Below, piece by piece: positions 1-8,424 of a DNA stretch of 29,458 nt. Positions within the stretch are counted from its first letter, which is position 1; every line of letters begins with the position of its first letter. The notes below the pieces were generated by a model. It was not told the origin of the DNA. It was given only the letters and a program-made list of their open reading frames with translations, and searched no databases. Source of the DNA: Candidatus Pacearchaeota archaeon (GTDB taxonomy: Archaea > Nanoarchaeota > Nanoarchaeia > Pacearchaeales > GW2011-AR1); assembly GCA_023228245.1 (NCBI GenBank), contig JALOBN010000035.1, positions 1 through 29,458 on the forward strand, read 5' to 3'. The position numbers were made by a program, and so were the translations under genes.

Positions 1-51
1 CAGATGCCAATGTTAAATTATGGCGTCACGCTTGTAGTGAAGGATTATTGA
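1..51 (+). CDS. 3' end of an unidentified gene (partial)
   Basis: The first bases are open in two frames. Frame 1 reads sixteen residues (ending LVVKDY) and stops at a TGA at 49-51, just before the ATG at 55. Frame 3 (from base 3) stays open to a TAA at 69-71 and would overlap the next gene by 17 bases; it ends in SNGNKK. I prefer frame 1 because the spacing to the next start suits a packed operon, but either could be the real C terminus. No function can be inferred from so few residues. Confidence 0.3.
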   Translation, partial: QMPMLNYGVTLVVKDY

Positions 52-54
52 GTA

Positions 55-243
55 ATGGGAATAAGAAATAAAGCCGATATGATTCGGTATCTTTTATCTG
101 TTCGGGATATTTGGAATAAAGAGGCTATCCCCGAGAAGGACCGAAAGATAGTCGTTCGGCCTGAGCCACCAATCCCAAATGGCATGAAGGAAATAGTGGG
201 TAGATTCTATGGCATCGACATCGAGATTGAAAGACCAATATGA
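55..243 (+). CDS. Small hypothetical protein, 62 aa
   Basis: I do not recognise this protein. It is small and charged, with no membrane segment, no Cys or His metal motif and a Pro-rich centre (RPEPPIPNG). The ATG at 55 has an AAGGA ribosome-binding site about ten bases upstream. Its TGA overlaps the ATG of the exonuclease gene as ATGA, so the two are probably translationally coupled. Sitting beside a DEDDh exonuclease in a plus-strand operon, it may belong to a nucleotide or DNA metabolism module, but that rests on position alone. Confidence 0.6.
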   Translation: MGIRNKADMIRYLLSVRDIWNKEAIPEKDRKIVVRPEPPIPNGMKEIVGRFYGIDIEIERPI

Positions 244-854
244 GTAATATCTATAGTAGTATGCTGAGTTTGAACAATAATCTTCTAGCGTCTGTGGACG
301 TTGAAACAACAGGCCGCATGCCTGGGTATCATGAGATTATCCAGATTGCCGTGCAACCCTTGGATAGGGAGTTGGAGCCATTGGAAGGGGTGCGCCCATT
401 CTATATGAACATTGCCCCATCGGAAAATTGCCCGGTTGAGAAGGAGGCTTCTCAGGTCCACGGACTAGTCATAGAAGACTTAAAGAAAACTGCCCCGAGT
501 CAAACTAAGGCAGCCGAGATGTTCGATGAGTGGTTCCAACGATTAAACTTGCCATTCAAAAAATCACTGGTTCCATTGGCACACAACTGGGCATTTGAAG
601 CTGGTTTTTTGAAAGCATGGTTAGGCTATGAAGCATTTAATGAATACTTCCATCCGCATCCCAGAGACTCGATGCTTGCTGGTCTATTTATTAACGACCG
701 CGCATTTTTTCATGGTGACCCACTACCATTTCAGTCCGTGAGTCTAGGAGCAATGTGTAAGAGGCTACACATTCCCATTGTAAACGCCCATGACGCTCTG
801 GCTGACGCGCTCGCGGAAGCCAAACTTTACAAGACTCTTATCCAGTTGCCCTAG
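240..854 (+). CDS. DEDDh (DnaQ/RNase T-like) 3'-5' exonuclease
   Basis: A 204-residue single-domain protein with the three Exo motifs of the DEDDh family: Exo I SVDVETTG (D20, E22), Exo II LAHNWAFEAGFL (residues 113-124) and Exo III NAHDALADA (H184, D189). Such enzymes remove 3' nucleotides from DNA or RNA with two metal ions in the cytoplasm; phages use them in proofreading, recombination or RNA turnover. The Exo II acid, usually Asp, is Glu120 here, a conservative change that could alter activity. No polymerase or other domain is fused. The start overlaps the preceding stop as ATGA. The TAG stop shares a CTAG with the stop of the convergent SPFH gene, so it is the last gene of the plus-strand operon. 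The family is clear; the substrate is not. Confidence 0.88.
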   Translation: MSNIYSSMLSLNNNLLASVDVETTGRMPGYHEIIQIAVQPLDRELEPLEGVRPFYMNIAPSENCPVEKEASQVHGLVIEDLKKTAPSQTKAAEMFDEWFQRLNLPFKKSLVPLAHNWAFEAGFLKAWLGYEAFNEYFHPHPRDSMLAGLFINDRAFFHGDPLPFQSVSLGAMCKRLHIPIVNAHDALADALAEAKLYKTLIQLP

Positions 855-1408
855 ATGCCCTCGACACTGAATGTTGGCGTCTCACCTTTGCCGATGATCT
901 TAAAGACTCGGCAAAGTGACAGCTCTGTTAAAGCGACTCTGTGTACATACACCCCAAACATTCTAAGTTGTTTGCGGACTTCTTCTGTCAATTCTTCTCT
1001 GACTTTGGTGGCTGCTTTTTCCATCAAATCGTCTAGGTTCCAATTTGTTATAACATCGACTACGGCCGCTTGGGATATATCATTGACAGTAGTCCCCACG
1101 TCCCAGTTCTGTTCACCAATAGCCTTAACGATATCTTTCACAGAGAAAACAACCAAGACACTGACAACCACTTGCTTCTTGTCTTTTGTTGTCAGGGCCT
1201 GTCCCGGCTGGTGGTTTGTCTGTCGGGCTGTTACAATTATCTCATAGTCGGTTGTTAATGGCCAGATCCAGTGCCACCCAGGTTTTAGTTCCTTTACCCA
1301 TTTACCAAAACGCCACTTAACACCCCCGTGAGTGGCTCGTATAATAACTGGTCTTGGAATGAATTTGAGTAGTGCATTGAAGATGTCGGATAACCATGAG
1401 AAACCCAT
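851..1408 (-). CDS. Short SPFH/band-7 domain protein
   Basis: A 185-residue protein resembling the stomatin/prohibitin/HflK (SPFH, band-7) domain. The N-terminal 25 residues are hydrophobic enough for membrane association. Then comes the hallmark opening strand region GGVKWRFGKWVKELKPGWHW, followed by alternating beta strands (TARQTNHQPGQALTTKDKKQ, then VVVSVLVVFSV) and an amphipathic helix rich in E/K (MEKAATKVREELTEEVRKQL). SPFH proteins form large rings on membranes and organise proteases or microdomains. This one ends soon after the SPFH core and lacks the long coiled-coil C terminus of HflK/HflC. It is the last gene of the 28-kb structural operon, next to Cys-rich proteins. A GGTGA sequence precedes the ATG. 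A membrane or superinfection role is possible but is inference. Confidence 0.8.
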   Translation of the reverse strand: MGFSWLSDIFNALLKFIPRPVIIRATHGGVKWRFGKWVKELKPGWHWIWPLTTDYEIIVTARQTNHQPGQALTTKDKKQVVVSVLVVFSVKDIVKAIGEQNWDVGTTVNDISQAAVVDVITNWNLDDLMEKAATKVREELTEEVRKQLRMFGVYVHRVALTELSLCRVFKIIGKGETPTFSVEGI

Positions 1409-1411
1409 GAA

Positions 1412-2116
1412 TCACCATAATTGTTTGGGACAATGTTGAGTAGCCATACGAACTTTATTCAAGAGGGCTGCCCCTTCGGCGTTAGTTTTACAACCACACC
1501 CCTTACAGCGCCCCTGTTCAGGGTCATACCAGTCACACTGATCGCAATATTTTATTTGGAGTTCTGCAATTTCCTCGTCTGTACGAGTAGGACGTCCGGC
1601 TGCAATCCATCCCTTAACTGCCTTCACATAGGTGGCCAGTTCAGTTGTTACGGCTGGATATTGTTTTGGTGTTATGGCTTCAATATCCCCGTTACAAATA
1701 TTACAAGTATCGGGGTCAATGAGCTTTCCAGTAATTGCACATCTGGCTTTTACTTTCAACGAACCGTCGTCATTTAGTTCGTTAGAGAACTCCAGGTATG
1801 AACAAGCAGGCCACTCGGGTTCAAAGACTCGGGGGTTGTCAGTCTGTTTGTAACCATACGGACAAGGTGGTGCCCCATCTGAGTATATGACATTACCAGC
1901 GCAGTCTGTTGTTGGCTGGGAGTATATGGGGAGTTTCGGAGCCTCTAGATTACACTGACAGTCCCAAGTCTGTTTAATGGAGCAGGACTCACATTGGTCA
2001 TCCGTAACTGACTGACGAAACGTACAAGCCATACCATTGATGCATTTTGCACGTTCTGACTGTGTACCGTTGGATTCTTTTCTGACTACTCTTTGACATT
2101 TTGTGCATCTTACCAT
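1412..2116 (-). CDS. Cys-rich, probably zinc-binding protein, 234 aa
   Basis: The function is not recognised. About 20 of 234 residues are Cys, arranged as paired knuckles: CTKC at the N terminus, CESC and CQC near residues 40-55, CNIC near the middle and, at the C terminus, YCDQCDWYDPEQGRCKGCGC followed by a helix and the terminal HCPKQLW. The C-terminal layout CxxC-Nx-CxxCxC-Nx-CP..LW resembles small treble-clef or zinc-ribbon modules common in phage structural regions (my recollection, not searched). The smaller gene just upstream ends in the same way (CPRHLW), so the two C termini look related. The start overlaps that gene by 7 bases. It lies directly after the tail-hub gene, whose own C terminus is Cys-rich, so a tail-tip role is plausible but unproven. 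Confidence 0.7.
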   Translation of the reverse strand: MVRCTKCQRVVRKESNGTQSERAKCINGMACTFRQSVTDDQCESCSIKQTWDCQCNLEAPKLPIYSQPTTDCAGNVIYSDGAPPCPYGYKQTDNPRVFEPEWPACSYLEFSNELNDDGSLKVKARCAITGKLIDPDTCNICNGDIEAITPKQYPAVTTELATYVKAVKGWIAAGRPTRTDEEIAELQIKYCDQCDWYDPEQGRCKGCGCKTNAEGAALLNKVRMATQHCPKQLW

Positions 2117-2451
2117 AAGTGCCTCGGACAGTGCCGGTCAGAATCTTCGATCATTTCGTGGATTGTTTTTGAATTAGTGATTCTACGACAATTGTTTGCA
2201 GTTTGATTGTAATCTTGACACTGTGAGCATGCAGTGCTGTAGATTACATTAATTGTTCTTTCGTCGCGTTTCTCATAAGTTCGCTCGTCCATTCGAATAC
2301 ATTCCTTGACTTCTTTGAGTGGACATTGTGAACAGACGTGAGAGTTGACTAATGAACCAAACCACTTAGACTGGGCTTGATTATAGCAAAACAAATAGTT
2401 TTGTTGATCCCCTACATTTAATACAGACGATTGAAATTTACAAGCTAGCAT
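2110..2451 (-). CDS. Small Cys-rich protein, 113 aa
   Basis: The function is not recognised. It has nine Cys in 113 residues, with CSQC pairs near the middle and near residue 84, and a C-terminal run C-N6-C...HCPRHLW that mirrors the end of the following 234-residue protein, suggesting a shared zinc-binding fold. I place the start at the ATG at 2451 because a purine-rich sequence (GGGAGGGAGGGTGAA) lies just upstream, and this gives the 7-base overlap with the tail-hub gene seen at the next junction too. A start further upstream at 2496 would overlap by 52 bases and add an unlikely N terminus. It is followed by a 7-base overlap with the next gene. Confidence 0.65.
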   Translation of the reverse strand: MLACKFQSSVLNVGDQQNYLFCYNQAQSKWFGSLVNSHVCSQCPLKEVKECIRMDERTYEKRDERTINVIYSTACSQCQDYNQTANNCRRITNSKTIHEMIEDSDRHCPRHLW

Positions 2452-5400
2452 GGATAATTCACCCTCCCTCCCAAGTAAGCGTCGGTACACGTACACTTTG
2501 AACCGACAGATCCACCAGGACCAAAGCCACCATTACTAATCTGGCTACCACACAAGTCCTCTTCTTTACCGTCTACCCAACCTCCCCACGGTTCTGTTTG
2601 ATTCATTGCACTACCATATTTAACTTCGGGTTGTGATACGCCTGAGATACCGCTATTTGATGGTGTCATAACACCACCGCAATCAACCAACCCTTCGGCA
2701 ATAGAACCTAGTTGTCCATTACGGAATATTTCAGCATCATCCTTATTACTGAAAGTATAACAGCAACTGCGAACAATACCAGAGCATGTTATAGGACCAC
2801 CACTACAAGGACCACCCGAACATTCTCTTGTAAGGATGGGAATAATCGACATTACTGTGACCTTCCAAGTACAGATATTGGTGAAGGCTCCGCAGTCTAC
2901 ACCACAGTCTGAGCACTGATAATATTGAATAGGTTGTCCAACAGCCGTAACAGGTGGTGTCTTACTTGATCCACTGGCTGCGACTTTTGCCTTCTTCGCC
3001 AGCGTGAGTGCTTTGATGACTGGGTCTGGCTCAATAATGTCTACCTGATCTGATATTCGACATGCCGTGGTTGGCAGCACGTCGCCTGTATCTGACGGGT
3101 ACTGGTCCCCCGCTGAAAGAATGATATGAGTTTGGTCGTCTAGAACTGTATTACCACCACGTAGTATATGTCCAACAGGGGGTGTAACTATGAACGGGTA
3201 CCCAGCCCCTGCGATGGAGTCATCAGACGGCGGAGGAAAAATACTAGTAGCGGATATATTTGCAGGCCAGAAAAATGGATATGGTGTAGTTTCACCTGAT
3301 CTAATTGATGTGGTGCATTCGAAATGAATAGTATTGTCTTTGTTATTGTATTGTATGCCTGTGATAATTGCCTTAACAGGTGTTGTTGAAAATTGGTCTA
3401 CGTCGATTGTGACACAGTCAAATAGATCGAGATCCAGCATTGAAAGTGGCGAATCAAATTCAACTTGTTTCCAAGTATTGGCACCCCTAATCAACCAGAA
3501 TGTTGCAGACTTTAAAATAGTCTCATAAGTATTTTGGGTATAATACGGGACACTTACTTCACTTATGCCATACTTATTCGCGTTGTACTTCAGTATCAGT
3601 TTATTCTGTACATTATCAGTTGATATGATCCCCGCCTCGGTTGATGACCAATCCACCGAGTATTTTGTAGTGAGTTCGTTTGTATCACTCAATTTCAGTT
3701 TGAAGGTGTTCGCAAGAATGTTAGACTCAGTAAACGTCCTGACAGAGCTAGGTTCCTCCGAGAGATACACAATATAAAGTGTATCTTCACGGGTATAGAT
3801 TGCACATCTACACTGGTACGCAATATCTTGGATTAACTGTAGTACGTTTAGTTTTTCCTTTACCCAGAAATTTGTTGGGTAGTTTACTAATTTTGCTCGA
3901 ACGTATGCTTTAGACGTTGCATCGAATGTTAGGTCTGTATACTGTGTGATTAGCCAAGCAATGATATCAACGGGGTTAGGCCCCACGTCTGAAGTGAAGG
4001 ACACATAAATGTCGTCAGACCATGAGTCATCAATCTTACTGAGTGGCTTTTCGAAGCCTATTTCGGTTACTATGTATCCAGTATAATCTGTCTCGTATAC
4101 AGTATACAAGTTTGTTGGTACTGTCATCAACAGTTCCCGCCCTGTTGTTTTTTGTTTCTTGTATGCTGCAACGTTATTGATTGTACCAGGAATCAAACTA
4201 ACGATGTACAGAACCTCACTCTCTTCTTCCAAGAAAACTTCTGAACCGGCTGGTAGCCAGCAGAAGGTTGAAGTAGGCATATCTTCAAATTCTTGCTGTG
4301 ATGATTCCACCCCATCCTTAGTCACTGACACCCAAACTGGGGCTTCTGAACAGACCTCCGCACTGTGGTAGGTTTGAGGCACGTACCAAGTTTGTAGGTC
4401 GACAGTCGGTATCCAGGTGCTGTTCCAGTGAACTAATTCGTACTGTCCACTGTATACAGTTTCTACTGCATGACACTGTATTAGATCAATGGTATCATAG
4501 TCTGGATGCAGGCGATCAAGCACTGCGAAACTATCGCCTGAGAATACCCCAATGAATTTAGCCCCGTCAATATCGATTGTAACTCGTTGACCTTGGGGAA
4601 ACTTTGAACCACCATTTATTGTGATGAGTTGATGCTCATATGCTTTTTGATCCCGGAGTAGATCTTCTAATTCACAAATGGTGTTAAAGCGTTCTTCAAC
4701 ACAATCAGGATCTGGCCCCCAAACCTCCTCGGTCATATGTTCTGGCTCTTCAGACTCGATATGTGGGCCATACACGTCGCCTGGAACTTCTGTTCTATCG
4801 CATGTTACAGTATAACAGTCAATACCTACACCAGGGATGTAGGTGCAATCTGTATGGTCGGCACATTGCCATGGATGGTATCGTGTAAATTCGGGATTAT
4901 CCAGTTCCTGTGAATTGATTACAACACTTCGGCACTGAAGATAATGCGCCTGGCAGATTCGTTGCTCGATTGTAAAGTCATGGATACCCTCGCCTCTAGC
5001 TAGGTATCCTTTTCGCGGAGAGCGGACTTGAACCGCTTGCATGTGGCAGACAGTTCCAAAAATCAGTGGCCATACCTTACCCAAAGCGTCTTCTGGTACG
5101 TTGGGAAAATCTCCCTCTTCCATAGAGAAAGCTACGTCTGTCTCAGTTGTTTTAGTAGCTATGGTAAATTGTAGAGTTCGTGATCCCTCGTCCCAGTTAA
5201 TTGGGCTGGATATCTCCCCACTAAATAGCAAGATCCGCTCGGTATACGGCAACCCCTTAAAGGTTTGATAGATCCAACAGGGGCATTTTTGGATGTCTTG
5301 GATATCTAAGATAGACCGAAGGCTTCCATCAGTATCATCGAGGGTGACTGTTGTACTTTGAGAGTCACTAGCTCCCTGTATTCTTAGACTTGTGTCAAAG

Positions 5401-5573
5401 TTTTCCAGCTCAACTAATGTTGGATATGGATAGGCTGCGTCTTCTATTTTTTGATCTGAGTAGGCAATACGATTTGATGTGTCGCGAGACCAAGCTACTT
5501 CAACAATAAAGATCGGTTCCGACCCATATTGTGTCTGTAAATACGGAAGCACTGTAGCTGGGATTGTTCGCAT
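2445..5573 (-). CDS. Tail hub / tail-tip protein, 1042 aa
   Basis: A large structural protein in the position, after the tape measure and distal-tail genes, where siphophages encode the central tail hub. The N-terminal ~170 residues (VEVAWSRDTSNRIAYSD; TTVTLDDTDGSL; LLFSGEISSP) look like the barrel domain that docks the hub on the tail tube. A middle portion near residues 540-640 (DIIAWLITQYTDLTFD; LNVLQLIQDIAYQCRCAIYT) resembles the gp27-like hub domain that assembles as a trimer. The last ~160 residues are different: Gly-rich with 14 Cys (QCSDCGVDC; CSGGPCSGG; SKCTCTD), which suggests metal binding or disulphides in the exposed tip. A GAGGAG site precedes the ATG, and the start overlaps the preceding stop as TAATG. 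Hub identity is inferred from order and domain feel. Confidence 0.75.
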   Translation of the reverse strand: MRTIPATVLPYLQTQYGSEPIFIVEVAWSRDTSNRIAYSDQKIEDAAYPYPTLVELENFDTSLRIQGASDSQSTTVTLDDTDGSLRSILDIQDIQKCPCWIYQTFKGLPYTERILLFSGEISSPINWDEGSRTLQFTIATKTTETDVAFSMEEGDFPNVPEDALGKVWPLIFGTVCHMQAVQVRSPRKGYLARGEGIHDFTIEQRICQAHYLQCRSVVINSQELDNPEFTRYHPWQCADHTDCTYIPGVGIDCYTVTCDRTEVPGDVYGPHIESEEPEHMTEEVWGPDPDCVEERFNTICELEDLLRDQKAYEHQLITINGGSKFPQGQRVTIDIDGAKFIGVFSGDSFAVLDRLHPDYDTIDLIQCHAVETVYSGQYELVHWNSTWIPTVDLQTWYVPQTYHSAEVCSEAPVWVSVTKDGVESSQQEFEDMPTSTFCWLPAGSEVFLEEESEVLYIVSLIPGTINNVAAYKKQKTTGRELLMTVPTNLYTVYETDYTGYIVTEIGFEKPLSKIDDSWSDDIYVSFTSDVGPNPVDIIAWLITQYTDLTFDATSKAYVRAKLVNYPTNFWVKEKLNVLQLIQDIAYQCRCAIYTREDTLYIVYLSEEPSSVRTFTESNILANTFKLKLSDTNELTTKYSVDWSSTEAGIISTDNVQNKLILKYNANKYGISEVSVPYYTQNTYETILKSATFWLIRGANTWKQVEFDSPLSMLDLDLFDCVTIDVDQFSTTPVKAIITGIQYNNKDNTIHFECTTSIRSGETTPYPFFWPANISATSIFPPPSDDSIAGAGYPFIVTPPVGHILRGGNTVLDDQTHIILSAGDQYPSDTGDVLPTTACRISDQVDIIEPDPVIKALTLAKKAKVAASGSSKTPPVTAVGQPIQYYQCSDCGVDCGAFTNICTWKVTVMSIIPILTRECSGGPCSGGPITCSGIVRSCCYTFSNKDDAEIFRNGQLGSIAEGLVDCGGVMTPSNSGISGVSQPEVKYGSAMNQTEPWGGWVDGKEEDLCGSQISNGGFGPGGSVGSKCTCTDAYLGGRVNYPC

Positions 5574-5956
5574 TATTCACTCTCCTCAAAATCTATCGAA
5601 AGGTCCGTCACCTCACCACCTGGAAATGACGGTGCCCTACCAGCTCCCGACAATTCAAATGGATTGTTTTGAAAATAGCCAATCCAAATTACCCCGTCGT
5701 GATCGGTAATTTTAATCTCAGATCCATAGTACGCAGCATAAAAAGCTTTAAGCTCCAATGCTTTATTTCTAGATACTTTGAAATCCCAGTGACATTTCTT
5801 TCTCTTGTTTTTTGATTGCGTATAGGTATATAGAGTTCCATTCATCGATCGCAGTGATTTAACCGTTGCAGCGGGTTCATACACGTCCCCCCAACTCGGA
5901 CTTGGCAGTACGGTCGTGGTTTGGATGTGTGGATTTGGTGCTTCTATTCGAAACAT
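5573..5956 (-). CDS. Small tail protein, paralogous to the C-terminal domain of the next gene upstream
   Basis: A 127-residue beta-rich protein. Its body matches the C-terminal domain of the 473-residue protein encoded just upstream: both have an opening strand, a basic segment, a helix ending near YYGSEIKI / HIGEQIEV, the signature DHDGVIWIGYF versus DWDGRVWTGVI, and a closing DLSIDFEE / SIGFEFEG strand. The fold is likely a distal-tail-type beta-sandwich, used to build the ring between tail tube and hub. It is joined to both neighbours by one-base TAATG overlaps. Tail-tip location is well supported by order; the exact role is inferred. Confidence 0.65.
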   Translation of the reverse strand: MFRIEAPNPHIQTTTVLPSPSWGDVYEPAATVKSLRSMNGTLYTYTQSKNKRKKCHWDFKVSRNKALELKAFYAAYYGSEIKITDHDGVIWIGYFQNNPFELSGAGRAPSFPGGEVTDLSIDFEESE

Positions 5957-7377
5957 TAGTTTAACCTATAACTAGCTTCTTGAACAAGGAACATGTAATC
6001 CGTAACAACTGGCCTTCGCAATACAACAGTTGAGGCCACTTGCGTAAACTCCAGAGGCAAACCGGGTGTGTAATTGGCTTTTAGTATTCCTTCGAATTCA
6101 AAACCAATACTCCATTTATTTTTCCCGTCGCACGTGGCAGGTTCATTTGGTTTCAAAATTACACCAGTCCAAACACGCCCGTCCCAATCAATAACCTCAA
6201 TCTGCTCACCTATATGATTGAGAATGAAGTCCTGTATGTCACTAATCTCAGTTTTTAGAAGTCCGGTGAAGGTGCAGGTAATCGTATTGATTCTAGGCCA
6301 CTGAGGATCGGCAAAGATCACTAGTCTTCCGCCGCGAGTCTCGCGATTGACTCGATTAAAGGTATTTCTATCGCGGCCGTCGAATTCGGGTGCCCGTAGT
6401 GTAACTATATCAGTTGGAGTATCAACAGGGTAACTCAATTGAAATCCCACCCCCACAGGTAAACCCTGCGCTAGCGAGAGTTCGCTACTGGGTGGGGTTA
6501 TTCCACCAACAACATTCGACTCGCCTATAAACGGGTGATACTGTTTATCGATGCACGGATTGATATAGAAATAAGTAACCGCGTGTCCCAGGTTCAAAGC
6601 GTCCGCTACACTTCGCATATATCGGCCTTCCATGGCTATGCCCTGTGTAAAACTCAATGTATTAGAGGCGACCAATCCTTTCGCCCCCATAACTGTCTCG
6701 TTGATTGTAAGCAAGTCTTCAATTAGAAGCTTACGCATGCCTTCGTCGGTCATGGCCAACGAATCACTAATAGTAAGATTGTAAATGAGATTCGCTTGAG
6801 TAACGAGCGTTAGTAACTCGGCTACAGTTTCTCTGAATGTATTATTGTGCCAAATCGTGTCAGTAAAACTCAGATAGTTTTGAACAATCTCATAGTGCGG
6901 ACCCAGCCAATCGGCGGATTCAACAAATGTCAGGGAGTCTTGTAGATCAAGTAACCCTGATACTGTGATTGTCTCATTAAAGACAAGAGAGTCGCCTGCT
7001 GGCCAATAGAGACCAAACAAGGCTATTGCCGTATTAGCGACTGGTGCTTCGATTGCACGTCTACCGTCATCTGACAATGTGAGTGTGTCTAAAACGGTTA
7101 GGGTGTATGTGGCTGGGATATGTTCGACAAAAGTTAAAGTATCATATACTTTGGGATTCTTGTCTAGTGAATGTCCAACAGTGTCACTCAGAGTCAACGA
7201 ATCGATCAAGGCCCTGGAGATAACATGATCTGGGCATAAGATTTCAACAAATTGCCGAGTTGCCCTAAGGCTACTGGGCCCTATCCCCAAGCCCTCAATG
7301 AATTGCCGAGTAACTCGGAGTTTACTATCTCCAAGTCCCAAGGCTTCAATCTGTTGACGGGTAGTACGAAGGGACAT
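5956..7377 (-). CDS. Tail protein with RxTRQ repeats, D[ST]LTLSD repeats and a distal-tail-like domain
   Basis: A 473-residue protein with three parts. Residues 2-50 hold three tandem ~17-residue units with consensus LRxTRQxxExLG (LRTTRQQIEALGLG, LRVTRQFIEGLGIG, LRATRQFVEIL), a motif I recall from other phage tail proteins. Residues ~55-290 hold about a dozen degenerate D[ST]L[TS][LF]x[DE] repeats (DSLTLSDTV, DTLTFVEH, DSLVFNETI, DLLTINETV), probably a repetitive beta structure. Residues ~340-450 form the domain shared with the following 127-residue protein, including VIDWDGRVWTGVI. The start overlaps the previous stop as TAATG. A role in linking the tail tip to receptor-binding proteins fits, but no catalytic site is visible. 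Confidence 0.65.
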   Translation of the reverse strand: MSLRTTRQQIEALGLGDSKLRVTRQFIEGLGIGPSSLRATRQFVEILCPDHVISRALIDSLTLSDTVGHSLDKNPKVYDTLTFVEHIPATYTLTVLDTLTLSDDGRRAIEAPVANTAIALFGLYWPAGDSLVFNETITVSGLLDLQDSLTFVESADWLGPHYEIVQNYLSFTDTIWHNNTFRETVAELLTLVTQANLIYNLTISDSLAMTDEGMRKLLIEDLLTINETVMGAKGLVASNTLSFTQGIAMEGRYMRSVADALNLGHAVTYFYINPCIDKQYHPFIGESNVVGGITPPSSELSLAQGLPVGVGFQLSYPVDTPTDIVTLRAPEFDGRDRNTFNRVNRETRGGRLVIFADPQWPRINTITCTFTGLLKTEISDIQDFILNHIGEQIEVIDWDGRVWTGVILKPNEPATCDGKNKWSIGFEFEGILKANYTPGLPLEFTQVASTVVLRRPVVTDYMFLVQEASYRLN

Positions 7378-8399
7378 TAACCCACCTCGATACCGAAGAA
7401 TGCACTGTTAATATTTGACACGTCCCAAGCTGAACTTGTATTGGGATCTGTTTCGCTTATAACACTCTTTGTAAGGTAGTCTGTTGAACTTATTGCATCC
7501 GTTGTCGTCGACTCATTGGCTCCTGAGACAACCACCGTCTTTAAATCAACAGAGTTAGCGTCAGTGACTCTGCATGTTGTGTTAATTGAAAGACCATAGA
7601 TACTTGTGACTATTGTTGCATTTGCGTAATCAAAAAGGTCACGGTGACCGGTCGTATTGTCTTCAACATATGTGGTATCGTCGTCACAGGTAGCCCCGTC
7701 GTCGACGTCAGCATAGTGGTCTGATAACGCGGGATAGACCGTACTCCAGTTAACAGCATCATCCGCACTAGGGTTGATAGCAACAACTCGACACGGACCG
7801 AGGAAGTCATTATTTAGAGAACCGGTTGAATCACAGATATAATAGTCGTCAAGCCATGACTCCGATCCACCTGCATTTTGAATCATAACCCTATCGTGAT
7901 AGTTATTTGTTCCTGCCTTGGTATTATAGCTACCATTACTGGCGACTGATACGTTGTCTAGTTTGACTTCGTAGGTTCCAGTGGCAGAACACTTCACTTT
8001 AAACTCCAAGTAATACCAAGTCGTCGCTGATAGACTTACGGTACTAGTTGTGGCGACCAAGGTCGTAGCCTTATAGACAGACAGAGACCCGGCTGGATCT
8101 ACATGGACAGACATTCCCAACGTAGTCCCGTCATAAAGTTCTATGACCGGTTTATGTGCTGCCGGTAGAGTGGCAAGTCTAAAAGCAATACCCACAATAA
8201 GAGTGTCATCGGTTGTTAAGGGGTGTGTACCTAAGTATCCCACACCAGTAGTTAAGTCAACGGACAACCCCGCCACCCTCCCAGCGGCGGCGTTCATATA
8301 GTTAGCACTATTAACGACTAGGTATCGACGAGCCATGATCGTAGCAGTGTATGCCCCGCTCGCTTTGTAGCCTTCGAATCCTTCTACCCACAGTAACAT
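7377..8399 (-). CDS. LamG/concanavalin-like tail protein
   Basis: A 340-residue secondary tail protein. Residues ~1-185 have the jelly-roll pattern of LamG/concanavalin lectin domains: an opening GFEGY, repeated strands such as TLIVGIAFRLATLP and TWYYLEFKVKCSATGTYEVK, and the closing ESWLDDYYICDSTG. The C-terminal half (FLGPCRVVAINPSADDAVNW, then HYADVDDG and DLFDYANA) is a recurrent phage module found after LamG-like domains. Such proteins usually decorate the tail or bind surface sugars. The ATG at 8399 follows GAGGTG at good spacing, and the stop overlaps the next gene as TAATG. Carbohydrate binding is inferred from the fold only. Confidence 0.7.
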   Translation of the reverse strand: MLLWVEGFEGYKASGAYTATIMARRYLVVNSANYMNAAAGRVAGLSVDLTTGVGYLGTHPLTTDDTLIVGIAFRLATLPAAHKPVIELYDGTTLGMSVHVDPAGSLSVYKATTLVATTSTVSLSATTWYYLEFKVKCSATGTYEVKLDNVSVASNGSYNTKAGTNNYHDRVMIQNAGGSESWLDDYYICDSTGSLNNDFLGPCRVVAINPSADDAVNWSTVYPALSDHYADVDDGATCDDDTTYVEDNTTGHRDLFDYANATIVTSIYGLSINTTCRVTDANSVDLKTVVVSGANESTTTDAISSTDYLTKSVISETDPNTSSAWDVSNINSAFFGIEVG

Positions 8400-8424
8400 A
8401 GCAGCACCTCATAAAAATAGTCCA

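Noticed and set aside
855..1247. A 130-residue plus-strand ORF after the exonuclease
   Set aside because: Antisense to the SPFH gene, Ser/Thr-rich as expected for a shadow frame.
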